Shown here: positions 1 through 5,833 of the stretch, piece after piece
Numbering within the stretch: the first letter of the stretch is position 1
How the letters are laid out: every line of letters starts with the position of its first letter
Origin: Gammaproteobacteria bacterium
GTDB lineage: Bacteria; Pseudomonadota; Gammaproteobacteria; S012-40
Reading direction: 5' to 3'
Length of the DNA: 11,473 nt
Assembly (NCBI GenBank): GCA_029879945.1
Contig: JAOUPJ010000095.1
Span: 1 to 11,473, forward strand
Made by a program: the position numbers and the translations under genes
Notes under the pieces: model-generated
Told to the model about the DNA's origin: nothing
What the model saw: the letters and a program-made list of their open reading frames with translations, nothing else
Database searches by the model: none

Positions 1-181
1 CGAGCCCGGCCTGATGCGATCCCTGACCTATCTTGTGGGAGAGGCCTCCTGGAATAAGTACTTTGATCCAAATTATATACGGTGGAGAAAAAGCAGCAAT
101 GAGAGGGATTACTATGGCTTTACGGTTAAAGACAAAATCAAGACCATAGAGGATCTGTTAAATACCGATATCGGAACCTAA
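1..181 (+). CDS. 3' end of an unrecognised protein-coding gene (partial)
   Basis: An open frame enters from the left edge (first whole codon at base 2) and stops at TAA 179-181, giving the last 59 residues. The piece is polar and rich in aromatic residues (for example EASWNKYFDPNYIRWRK) and ends in a short probable helix, KDKIKTIEDLLNTDIGT. I do not recognise the family, and no domain call is possible from this fragment. Only 3 nt separate its stop from the ATG at 185, so the two genes are almost certainly cotranscribed and probably translationally coupled. Confidence 0.7.
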   Translation, partial: EPGLMRSLTYLVGEASWNKYFDPNYIRWRKSSNERDYYGFTVKDKIKTIEDLLNTDIGT

Positions 182-184
182 ACC

Positions 185-1027
185 ATGCAAAAATATAAAC
201 TACTCTTTTTTTTGTTGCCGATGGTCATATTTCTGTTGGCCACCAACCCTGTATTGGCCTCTAATCCACAAAAACCCGATATCGAAAAATTGATTAAGCA
301 AGTGGGAATCGATCAAGCACTGCAAGATGTTGAAAATGATTTTCGACTGCAATTGCTCAAAGAACGGATCTCACGGGCAACGAATCGATTCAATGAAAAA
401 GAATTTAAAATCTTTCTGGGCCCTCTTTCAGCAAAAGAAATTAGCGACAAAGTGATAGAACGAATAGCCAAAGAGCTGACATCTGAGCAAATTACACAAT
501 TGAATATTCTTTTTGATAAGGCCGTATTTAAAAAACTCATTAATAAAGAACAAGAGTTACGAAACAGCTCTGAGCTTGATATTCAGCAATCAATATTGGA
601 TTCGGAACAGGAAGTGTTTAGCCCCAACTACCTGGATTTGATTGAAGACATTGTCGACGCCTCACTGATCGTGCAGCAAAAAGCCTTTCTAACAGCCACT
701 GTTCTCCGCGAACGCTCCAAGGCACCATTGGAGGAACTGGGAAAGTTTTCCGAAGAAGAGGCTCAGAAGCTGGAATACAATATCAACGCCTATAAGGACA
801 GAATCTATACCAGTATGCGAAGTGAAATCGTCGTATTGTATGCGATAAAACTGAAATCGTTTAGCCTTGCTGAGTTGCAAGAGATTTTGGACATACTGAA
901 CAACGCGCACAGGACTAGTCTTATGTATATGGTAATGGATACATTAGGTTTGGAAATCAGTAGCAGACTGAATAAAAGCATTAAAGCCGTTATGCAAACC
1001 AGAAAGACCAAGGGTGAAGGAATTTAG
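185..1027 (+). CDS. Exported helical protein of unknown function, DUF2059-like
   Basis: The 280-residue product begins with a typical Sec signal peptide: MQKYK, a hydrophobic stretch at residues 6-20, then NPVLA with likely cleavage after Ala25. The mature part is almost wholly helical and charged, with no Cys, so it is probably a soluble periplasmic protein. Two segments (about 80-125 and 210-265) have the pattern of acidic helix, FS.AEL..IL and a long C-terminal helix seen in DUF2059-type proteins; this similarity is by eye and tentative. No catalytic motif is visible. The ATG follows the previous stop by 3 nt, so it is the distal gene of an operon that starts outside the window. A strong terminator lies about 35 nt after the stop, so the operon ends here. 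Confidence 0.8.
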   Translation: MQKYKLLFFLLPMVIFLLATNPVLASNPQKPDIEKLIKQVGIDQALQDVENDFRLQLLKERISRATNRFNEKEFKIFLGPLSAKEISDKVIERIAKELTSEQITQLNILFDKAVFKKLINKEQELRNSSELDIQQSILDSEQEVFSPNYLDLIEDIVDASLIVQQKAFLTATVLRERSKAPLEELGKFSEEEAQKLEYNINAYKDRIYTSMRSEIVVLYAIKLKSFSLAELQEILDILNNAHRTSLMYMVMDTLGLEISSRLNKSIKAVMQTRKTKGEGI

Positions 1028-1060
1028 TTTCTAAATAGAGTTTATCCTTTGGCTGAAATA

Positions 1061-1095
1061 GAAAAGGCGCCCAATTTCAGCGCCTTTTCTTTTTC
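1061..1095. terminator. Two-sided intrinsic terminator between convergent genes
   Basis: A perfect 10-bp stem, GAAAAGGCGC (1061-1070) with GCGCCTTTTC (1080-1089), closes a 9-nt loop and is followed by TTTTTC on the plus strand. Because the stem starts with an A-run, the minus-strand transcript also ends in a U-run. It can therefore stop both the upstream plus-strand operon and the convergent Tim44-domain gene, whose stop codon is at 1111. Confidence 0.85.
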
Positions 1096-1110
1096 ACCGA
1101 GGAATACTAC

Positions 1111-2028
1111 TCAGTCTTCGACTTGTTGAATACCGTCTAAGAACCAGGTTGGGTTGATGGATTTCTTAGGTTTAACAAAGTGCCAAATTTCCTCTACATG
1201 CACGGGTTCCGGGTATACTCCCGAATTCTCATCTATTTCCCTAAGTTGTGCCGTAAACATTACACTGGCCTCTATATCGTTCCCCGTGTCAACCACCTCT
1301 AACACGCGCGCATCCAGATTCATAATTTCAGTTTCATTCTTTCCGCTACGGCTACGAAACTGGTCCTGAATTTCCGCGAAGACTGAATCCGTGGTATAGC
1401 CTCGCACTTCTGACAGATCGCCACTATCCCAGGCTGTCTGTAACATAGTAAATGCAGATTTGGCATTCTCGACGAACTTGTTTTCGTCGAAGTCTTTGGG
1501 TCTATCGCTGCTGGAGCTGGTAAAACGACTAACGAAACGACTTGCTCTGCCTTCGTCTATCCCACCACCGATCTCTTTTTCAGCGGTTCGGTACTGAGCA
1601 GATTCATCAAAGCCTGGAGCACCTGCATAGGCACTCTGTGGCTTACGCCGCGCCAGAAATTTAAACAGGAGAAAGGCGAGCAGGCCAAAGATCAGAATAT
1701 CCATGAAGTTGATATTTTCAAAAGCACCACCGAAAAATAGAGCGCCCAGAAGCCCACCGGCTACCAGGCCTCCGAGAATTCCGCCCATACCGGCAGCCCT
1801 GCCAGCGGTACCCGCTGCACCTGCACCCGCTGCGGCACTGTTCCCGGTCGCATTTTGACCCGCTTTTCCTTGATCTCCTGTGGCTGAGCGTTTTTGCGGC
1901 GAACTGAAGGATTTCTTTCCACCAAACGACATGCCCCCACCCAAACGTTTTGCTTCCGCATCACTAACAGGTAGCGTAAAACCCATAAAGGCCACGATTA
2001 AAGCCATTGAAATAGACCTAAACAACAT
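1111..2028 (-). CDS. Tim44-like domain membrane protein
   Basis: The 305-residue protein has a signal-type N-terminus (residues 1-26, ending DAEAKRLGGG) and the short RLGGGMSFGGKKS motif typical of bacterial Tim44-domain proteins. A low-complexity Ala/Gly stretch follows (about 55-100), then a hydrophobic segment at about 107-125 followed by ARRKP, and a Tim44-like fold at about 183-303 that ends in the usual WFLDGIQQ. In mitochondria the Tim44 C-terminal domain binds membranes and the import machinery. The bacterial homologues are inner-membrane-associated proteins of unclear function. Length and domain order match the family. The ATG at 2028 has a purine-rich site, AAGGGGAAG, just upstream. 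The gene is preceded on the same strand by the cyclic-nucleotide-binding gene, with about 120 bp between them and no clear terminator. Confidence 0.88.
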   Translation of the reverse strand: MLFRSISMALIVAFMGFTLPVSDAEAKRLGGGMSFGGKKSFSSPQKRSATGDQGKAGQNATGNSAAAGAGAAGTAGRAAGMGGILGGLVAGGLLGALFFGGAFENINFMDILIFGLLAFLLFKFLARRKPQSAYAGAPGFDESAQYRTAEKEIGGGIDEGRASRFVSRFTSSSSDRPKDFDENKFVENAKSAFTMLQTAWDSGDLSEVRGYTTDSVFAEIQDQFRSRSGKNETEIMNLDARVLEVVDTGNDIEASVMFTAQLREIDENSGVYPEPVHVEEIWHFVKPKKSINPTWFLDGIQQVED

Positions 2029-2150
2029 GCACTTCCCCTTGTGTTGTTCAAATGTGGTGCAATTCTATCGAGATACGCCTGCGAGCGCAAAGAAATTTGG
2101 AATATTGCCTAAGGCCACAAGCCAAAAGGTGTTTTGATGTAGAAACCCTT

Positions 2151-2597
2151 CTAACTGCTATTGGCCACGCGCTGATTTGTTTCGCGTAACCTCAAGCTTA
2201 GGGAACGCAACATGCCAAAGGCCAATTCGGGATTTTTAGAAATCAAGTCCAGAAGTCGTGATTTATCCAGGACCAATAAGATGGAATCCTCCAGAACATG
2301 CGCTGTGGCAGACCGAGGTTTGTCATCCAACATCCCCATTTCACCGAAGCACTGCCCTTCGACAAGCGTGGTGACATAGTTATGCGAATCCGGGTCTTCC
2401 TCTATGCAAATCCCGATTGATCCTGAGGCGATGTAATACATATGATCACCCCGCTCATTGATCATGAAGACTCGTTCGCCCTCTTGAAATTTTTCTTCCT
2501 GTAACTCACGTGCAACCACTCTGAGGCTTTCAGAAGAAACCTCCGAAAAGACTTGTGAGTGCTTCAGCATGAGAATTCGATTAAACAAGTTGATCAC
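2151..2597 (-). CDS. Stand-alone cyclic-nucleotide-binding domain protein (Crp/PKA-R fold)
   Basis: About 148 residues form one cNMP-binding domain: an N-terminal helix, a beta-roll and a C-terminal helix, with no DNA-binding HTH and no catalytic domain. The phosphate-binding cassette is well kept: FGEMGMLDDKPRSATA holds the Glu (residue 86) and Arg (residue 95) that hold the cyclic nucleotide in Crp, so ligand binding is plausible. Such proteins are expected to act through a partner, which cannot be named here. Start choice: GTG at 2597 is preceded by GAGGGGA at 9 nt. A longer TTG start at 2615 would overlap that ribosome site, and an ATG at 2570 has none. It lies upstream of and parallel to the Tim44-domain gene. 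Confidence 0.85.
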   Translation of the reverse strand: MINLFNRILMLKHSQVFSEVSSESLRVVARELQEEKFQEGERVFMINERGDHMYYIASGSIGICIEEDPDSHNYVTTLVEGQCFGEMGMLDDKPRSATAHVLEDSILLVLDKSRLLDLISKNPELAFGMLRSLSLRLRETNQRVANSS

Positions 2598-2664
2598 GGA
2601 TGCCCATCCCCTCAAAGAATCTATCGGGTTTCGGCAGCAAGAAACTAACCAGGGCAGGATTAGT

Positions 2665-2692
2665 TAAAAAATGTTTCTCAGTCCTTTGAGAA
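2665..2692 (-). terminator. Possible intrinsic terminator of the 69-residue orphan gene
   Basis: On the minus strand TTCTCA pairs with TGAGAA (2687-2692 with 2675-2680, 6 bp, 6-nt loop) and is followed by ACATTTTTT. The stem is short and A/T-rich, so its strength is doubtful. It is placed correctly, 30-60 nt after the stop codon at 2725. Confidence 0.4.
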
Positions 2693-2704
2693 AAGAGATT
2701 TCAA

Positions 2705-2733
2705 ATTGCCTGGTAGACCAGGAATTAGGCAAT
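2705..2733. repeat. Two overlapping, mutually exclusive inverted repeats at a stop codon
   Basis: ATTGCCT (2705-2711) can pair with AGGCAAT (2727-2733). Alternatively CCTGGT (2709-2714) can pair with ACCAGG (2717-2722). The two share bases and cannot both form in full. The outer arm covers the stop codon of the 69-residue gene (TAA, 2727-2725). It may be a 3'-end stabiliser or part of a terminator region. Confidence 0.45.
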
Positions 2734-2934
2734 ACGATCCAGAACCTGTCCCTTTATGTAGCTCCCCTTCCACATTTGCATAATGGCCTGGTCTACGGAG
2801 TACTGGATAGCGTTTGAGCGTTTCTCATCAATCGCTTCAAGTTGCTTGTGGGTATTAGACTGATTTTCTCTATGGACTTGATAGATATTGCCCATGTTCG
2901 AATAGATTTCATGTGTAGTTGCGATGGTATTCAT
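2725..2934 (-). CDS. 69-residue orphan protein, function unknown
   Basis: The product is polar and mainly helical with no signal peptide or membrane segment. It has an N-terminal Thr/Asn-rich part (MNTIATTHEIYSNMGNIYQ), a charged helix with HKQLEAIDEKRS, then QYSVDQAIMQMWKG and a basic tail ending GQVLDRIA. I do not recognise a family. The ATG at 2934 is preceded by GAGAGG at about 8 nt; an in-frame GTG at 2943 lies within that ribosome site and is less likely. It appears monocistronic, with a possible weak terminator downstream and about 250 bp of gene-poor DNA upstream. The good ribosome site and ordinary composition favour a real gene; conservation has not been tested. Confidence 0.6.
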   Translation of the reverse strand: MNTIATTHEIYSNMGNIYQVHRENQSNTHKQLEAIDEKRSNAIQYSVDQAIMQMWKGSYIKGQVLDRIA

Positions 2935-2971
2935 AGGGACCACCTCTCGCGTTATTCAACATGGCCTCATC

Positions 2972-3109
2972 CTATTGGATTTCTATCCACGGATCACCCA
3001 TGAAATCGACATACTCAATGAGATGTCCGTCACAATAGCTCAGGCAACACCATATCTCATTGTTTTTTATGTTTAATTTAAAATTCTTAATATGGGATAT
3101 GGTCAGCAA
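2972..3109 (-). other. Short open frame with protein-like end but no good start (possible gene remnant)
   Basis: An open frame of about 45 codons ends at TAG (2974-2972). The N-terminal half is AT-rich (Asn, Lys, Ile), but the C-terminal half reads like coding sequence, with CDGHLIEYVDFMGDPWIEIQ. The only upstream initiators are a TTG at 3109 with no ribosome site and an ATG near the end (FMGDPW). An ATG just upstream on the transcript (ACAATGAGATATGG) is in another frame and stops after six codons. It could be a decayed gene, a frameshifted small gene or chance. Confidence 0.25.
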
Positions 3110-3190
3110 TTCGACAAAGCAAACGCTGACTTATTCCAACTAAGAGAGGGTCAATGCCTGATCCTGTGTAGAAATTACGGCTCCTTCAGC

Positions 3191-3655
3191 TCACTCCCCC
3201 CGCATCTCCCGCACCGCCTGCATCACCTCCTCAGGTGGTATGGGGCCCTTTTTGCTGAGGATCACGCCCTTGGACTCCCCCTCGGCGACGATCTTGTCGC
3301 CCACAAGAAATCGGTGTGACATGAAAAAGGCCTTTTCGTCCCAACCTGTGACCTCCATCTCCACCCGGTAGCGTTTAAACAGACCTAAGGCCTTTTTGAA
3401 ATTCAGATCGTGATAGGAAATGACCGGTATCCACTTTTTCTGAATCATGACTTTGGCCAGGCCGGTACGTATGAACATGTCCACCCGGGTCAGATCACAG
3501 ATGGTGAAATATCTGCCATTGTTCATGTGCAGATTGATGTCCAGGTCATTGGGTAGCACACGCAGAGTCAAGGCGTTCACCGGCTTTACATAGGGCAGAC
3601 GCGGCACAAAAAGGCTGCGGACCAGTATCCACACCATGCGAAATATGAGGCTCAC
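3191..3655 (-). CDS. Acyl-CoA thioesterase-like hotdog-fold protein (4HBT/THEM6 type)
   Basis: The 154-residue protein matches the length and motif order of small thioesterases of the 4HBT_2/THEM6 group. The key motif is LPNDLDINLHMNNGRYFTIC (about 34-53), which holds the conserved D.D..LHMNN.RY signature on the hotdog central helix. FKKALGLFKRYRVEMEV and the strand around SHRFLVGDKIVAEGE follow. The N-terminus (MSLIFRMVWILVRSLF) is hydrophobic and could anchor it at the membrane. Such enzymes hydrolyse acyl-CoA or related thioesters; the substrate cannot be told. Translation starts at GTG (3655) with GGAGGG a few bases upstream. It is transcribed divergently from the LysR-type regulator at 3788, a layout that often means the regulator controls it. 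Confidence 0.85.
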   Translation of the reverse strand: MSLIFRMVWILVRSLFVPRLPYVKPVNALTLRVLPNDLDINLHMNNGRYFTICDLTRVDMFIRTGLAKVMIQKKWIPVISYHDLNFKKALGLFKRYRVEMEVTGWDEKAFFMSHRFLVGDKIVAEGESKGVILSKKGPIPPEEVMQAVREMRGE

Positions 3656-3704
3656 GGCGAACCCTCCAGCAAAAAACCTTTTTCCAGTATAGAAGGCGAT
3701 TATT

Positions 3705-3720
3705 TATGTTCAAGAACATA
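3705..3720. promoter_or_regulatory. 16-bp dyad in the divergent thioesterase/LysR promoter region, candidate operator
   Basis: TATGTTC (3705-3711), AA, GAACATA (3714-3720) is a perfect 7-bp inverted repeat in the 132-bp gap between the divergent genes. LysR-type regulators usually bind dyads in this position. The centre is between two bases, so it is not the textbook T-N11-A box, and another regulator remains possible. AT-rich DNA suited to a promoter (TAATATATTTTTTATATT) follows at 3751-3768, ahead of the lysR start. Confidence 0.5.
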
Positions 3721-3787
3721 TAAAACCTTCTGGGAAAGCATTCCAATTTGTAATATATTTTTTATATTTCATTATCAGGAGTTATAG

Positions 3788-4681
3788 ATGCTGGAGACCG
3801 ATGAATTGACGGCCTTTGTGGAAGTGGCCAGGCAGCGCTCCTTTTCCCTCGCCTCTGAATCCCTGTTCATCACCCAACCGGCGGTGAGTAAGCGTATTGC
3901 CCAATTGGAAGACAAGCTGGCTGCAAAGCTGTTTGACCGCATTGGCAGACAAGTCCTGCTCACGGAGGCCGGGCGTACGCTACTGCCTCAGGCCGAGTCC
4001 ATCCTGCAGGGCCTACGCATCGCCCAGCAAAGCATCCGCGACCTGGAGGGACAGATACAGGGCAGTCTCAGCCTGGCAACCAGCCATCATATCGGGCTGC
4101 ATCGACTCCCTGCGGTGCTGGAGCGCTATGTACAGACCTATCCGCAGGTTTCACTCCATCTGGAATTCCTGGACTCCGAGCTGGCCTGTGGCGCGGTGGA
4201 ACGGGGAGATATGGAAATTGGTGTTGTCACCTTACCCGAAAATGCCTGGGACAATCTGGAATGTGTCAAAATCTGGTGTGACCGGCTCCATATCGTACTC
4301 AATCCCAAGCACCCTTTGGCCAATCGCAAACGGATCAAATTGGAAGATTTAAAGGACTATAACGCGGTTCTTCCCGCGCAAAACACCTTTACCCGTAGAA
4401 TTGTGGAAGCGCATTTTCGCGAGAGAGGATTACAGATAAAAGAAAATCTCACATCCAATTATCTGGAGACCATTAAGATGCTTGTGAGTGTGGGACTGGG
4501 CTGGAGTATATTGCCGGAAACGATGGTGGACGACTCGATTGTGTCGGCGCAGGTTTCCTCGCATTCCTTTAAACGCGATCTGGGCGTGGTGTATCACAAG
4601 CAGCGCACACTGAGTAACGCCGCGCAGCAGTTTCTTACCCTGCTAAAAAAACATGCACACAACAGCAAAAACAAGATCTGA
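3788..4681 (+). CDS. LysR-family transcriptional regulator
   Basis: The 297-residue protein has the full LysR layout. Residues 1-60 form the winged HTH (FVEVARQRSFSLASESLFIT, then QPAVSKRIAQLEDKLAAKLF, then DRIGRQVLLTEAGRTLLPQA). A linker helix (about 66-88) and a two-lobed periplasmic-binding-like effector domain starting near GSLSLATSHHIGLHRLP (about 92-290) follow. The effector is not predictable from the sequence. ATG at 3788 is preceded by CAGGAG at a good distance. It is divergent from the thioesterase gene across a region with a perfect dyad, so autoregulation and control of the thioesterase are the simplest guess. A 7-bp hairpin follows the stop codon. Confidence 0.95.
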   Translation: MLETDELTAFVEVARQRSFSLASESLFITQPAVSKRIAQLEDKLAAKLFDRIGRQVLLTEAGRTLLPQAESILQGLRIAQQSIRDLEGQIQGSLSLATSHHIGLHRLPAVLERYVQTYPQVSLHLEFLDSELACGAVERGDMEIGVVTLPENAWDNLECVKIWCDRLHIVLNPKHPLANRKRIKLEDLKDYNAVLPAQNTFTRRIVEAHFRERGLQIKENLTSNYLETIKMLVSVGLGWSILPETMVDDSIVSAQVSSHSFKRDLGVVYHKQRTLSNAAQQFLTLLKKHAHNSKNKI

Positions 4682-4684
4682 TCA

Positions 4685-4707
4685 CGCGGCAATTTTTTCA
4701 TGCCGCG
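4685..4707. terminator. Hairpin between convergent genes, terminator-like
   Basis: CGCGGCA (4685-4691) pairs with TGCCGCG (4701-4707), with a 9-nt loop ATTTTTTCA. It begins 3 nt after the lysR stop and ends 9 nt before the stop of the acidic protein on the other strand. There is no U-run after the stem on either strand; the T-run is in the loop. It may act with Rho or as a 3'-end stabiliser rather than as a classical terminator. Confidence 0.45.
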
Positions 4708-4716
4708 CTACAGCTT

Positions 4717-4923
4717 TTACATATAGTCGTCGTCCAGCGTCGGGAAGTCCACGTCCTGGAAGTCTTCATAATCATCGTAGAATTCTTCCATCATCGTATC
4801 CCAATCCTCTGTGATATACACAGACTCGCCATCACGAAAGTTTTCTTCCAGATACATGCTGTCGTCACCTGTATCGATAGGCTGTACTTCTTCATCCTGT
4901 TCTATACGATTTGGTCTAACCAT
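4717..4923 (-). CDS. 68-residue strongly acidic orphan protein
   Basis: The product has about 25 Asp/Glu against three Arg and no Lys, giving a net charge near -22. The second half is the most acidic and rich in aromatic residues: EDWDTMMEEFYDDYEDFQD and an end of DDDYM. There is no signal peptide, membrane segment, Cys pair or known motif, and I do not recognise a family. The ATG at 4923 has GTGGAG about 8 nt upstream, a good ribosome site. Such charge is seen in nucleic-acid mimics, chaperone-like and metal-binding proteins, but nothing here decides between them. It stands alone, convergent with lysR, with a 250-bp upstream region that holds several inverted repeats. Confidence 0.65.
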   Translation of the reverse strand: MVRPNRIEQDEEVQPIDTGDDSMYLEENFRDGESVYITEDWDTMMEEFYDDYEDFQDVDFPTLDDDYM

Positions 4924-4989
4924 TCTAATGCTCCACTTCTTAAACCAGCTTTAGGTTGGGTTTATCGATCCCGCCTAGCTTGTTAATCG

Positions 4990-5013
4990 TCCTAAACGGG
5001 AACAGGTTTAGGA
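4990..5013. repeat. Perfect 8-bp inverted repeat upstream of the acidic-protein gene
   Basis: TCCTAAAC (4990-4997) and GTTTAGGA (5006-5013) flank an 8-bp spacer, 67-90 bp before the ATG at 4923 (minus strand). It could be an operator or a leader hairpin. A second, smaller dyad (ATCAGA 5107-5112 with TCTGAT 5118-5123) and a direct repeat TATTGAGAAA (5098-5107 and 5135-5144) lie further upstream in the same gap. Confidence 0.4.
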
Positions 5014-5175
5014 TTCTGTGCATTAAAATGGTGAACTCGGTCACTGAGATCCTTCAAGAATAGGTCCATATTCAGTTTGGGGGAATAAACTCTATCCTAT
5101 TGAGAAATCAGAGATTATCTGATACCCGACAAGGTATTGAGAAAACCCCATCGCTAATTTGAGAGAAAATTGGGT

Positions 5176-5661
5176 TTATCTTACGTGAAGATGTTCAAAA
5201 GAGATGCCAGAAGTCTCGCAAAATTTTAACATTTCCGAGAGAAGCAAATTGACTTGTCGCTTTTCGTCTTTTGTATACATGGCAGTGTTGGGATAGTGTG
5301 CATACCAGGCGTGAAATCGACGTTTTCCCTGATATTCCACCACTTCAGCAACCTTCACATCATGGTAGATACGAACGGTAAAATGGCTTTTTGAAACCAA
5401 CTTGATATTGCTAATTGGTGCCAGTACCAATTCCACCAATGATGTATAAGGAGAACGTTCTAGGAGATTGACTGTGAGGGAGATTGAATCTGTTTCATCT
5501 TTACAGCAAACAGTGTCAGAGTCAAGAAATTCCGGCAAAAAATGGTCCAGCAACGCATAATTTATTTCATATAAAGTCTGCGAGCTACGATAGCGATTTT
5601 GGGTCCTGTCAAAATACATGTCGTTAAAACCATTCCAAACCTTTAGTTCAGTGTAATGCAA
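5176..5661 (-). CDS. DUF1249 family protein (YqiB-like)
   Basis: The 161-residue protein shows the DUF1249 pattern known from E. coli YqiB: LYEINYALLDHFLPE (about 30-44), SPYTSLVEL, then the most conserved part FTVRIYHDVKVAEVVEYQGK and HYPNTAMYTKDEKRQVNLLL (about 95-148), ending in a helix LKFCETSG. The family has no established biochemical role. The ATG at 5661 has no clear ribosome site. A second ATG at 5619 gives a protein closer in length to YqiB, so the first 14 residues are uncertain. Transcription probably starts at the sigma-28-type promoter about 60 bp upstream, which would place this gene under the product of the neighbouring upstream gene, FliA. Confidence 0.85.
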   Translation of the reverse strand: MHYTELKVWNGFNDMYFDRTQNRYRSSQTLYEINYALLDHFLPEFLDSDTVCCKDETDSISLTVNLLERSPYTSLVELVLAPISNIKLVSKSHFTVRIYHDVKVAEVVEYQGKRRFHAWYAHYPNTAMYTKDEKRQVNLLLSEMLKFCETSGISFEHLHVR

Positions 5662-5718
5662 TTATCACACAAGGTTCAACCTAGAAAGTTAAATAGTGAA
5701 CCCTGCTACTACTTAGGT

Positions 5719-5746
5719 TTATCGGCCAATATTGGAAAAACATTTA
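5719..5746 (-). promoter_or_regulatory. Sigma-28 (FliA) promoter for the DUF1249 gene
   Basis: On the minus strand, GCCGATAA (5726-5719) is an exact match to the sigma-28 -10 consensus. The -35 element reads AAATGTTT at the canonical 11-nt spacing (6 of 8 against TAAAGTTT), or TAAA with a spacer one base longer. The predicted start near 5712 gives a leader of about 50 nt to the ATG at 5661. A 10-bp palindrome, CCAATATTGG (5726-5735), lies in the spacer and touches the -10. Confidence 0.65.
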
Positions 5747-5833
5747 TAACCAACATCACGATATGATTGTTTTTTGACTAAAGAGAAAGTGGGAATTTTT
5801 TTGAAAGAACGGATTTATTAGACTAGACTGATG

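Noticed and set aside
1880..2137. Plus-strand open frame over the 5' end of the Tim44-domain gene
   Set aside because: It is a shadow of the signal-peptide region of the real minus-strand gene, and its product resembles nothing.
3092..3319. Plus-strand open frame of 75 codons overlapping the thioesterase gene
   Set aside because: Most of it is antisense to the conserved C-terminal part of the thioesterase; low-complexity His/Leu-rich product, no ribosome site.
5098..5144. Direct repeat TATTGAGAAA, considered as a CRISPR-like or attachment repeat
   Set aside because: Only two copies of 10 bp in AT-rich DNA, with no further units and no mobile gene nearby.
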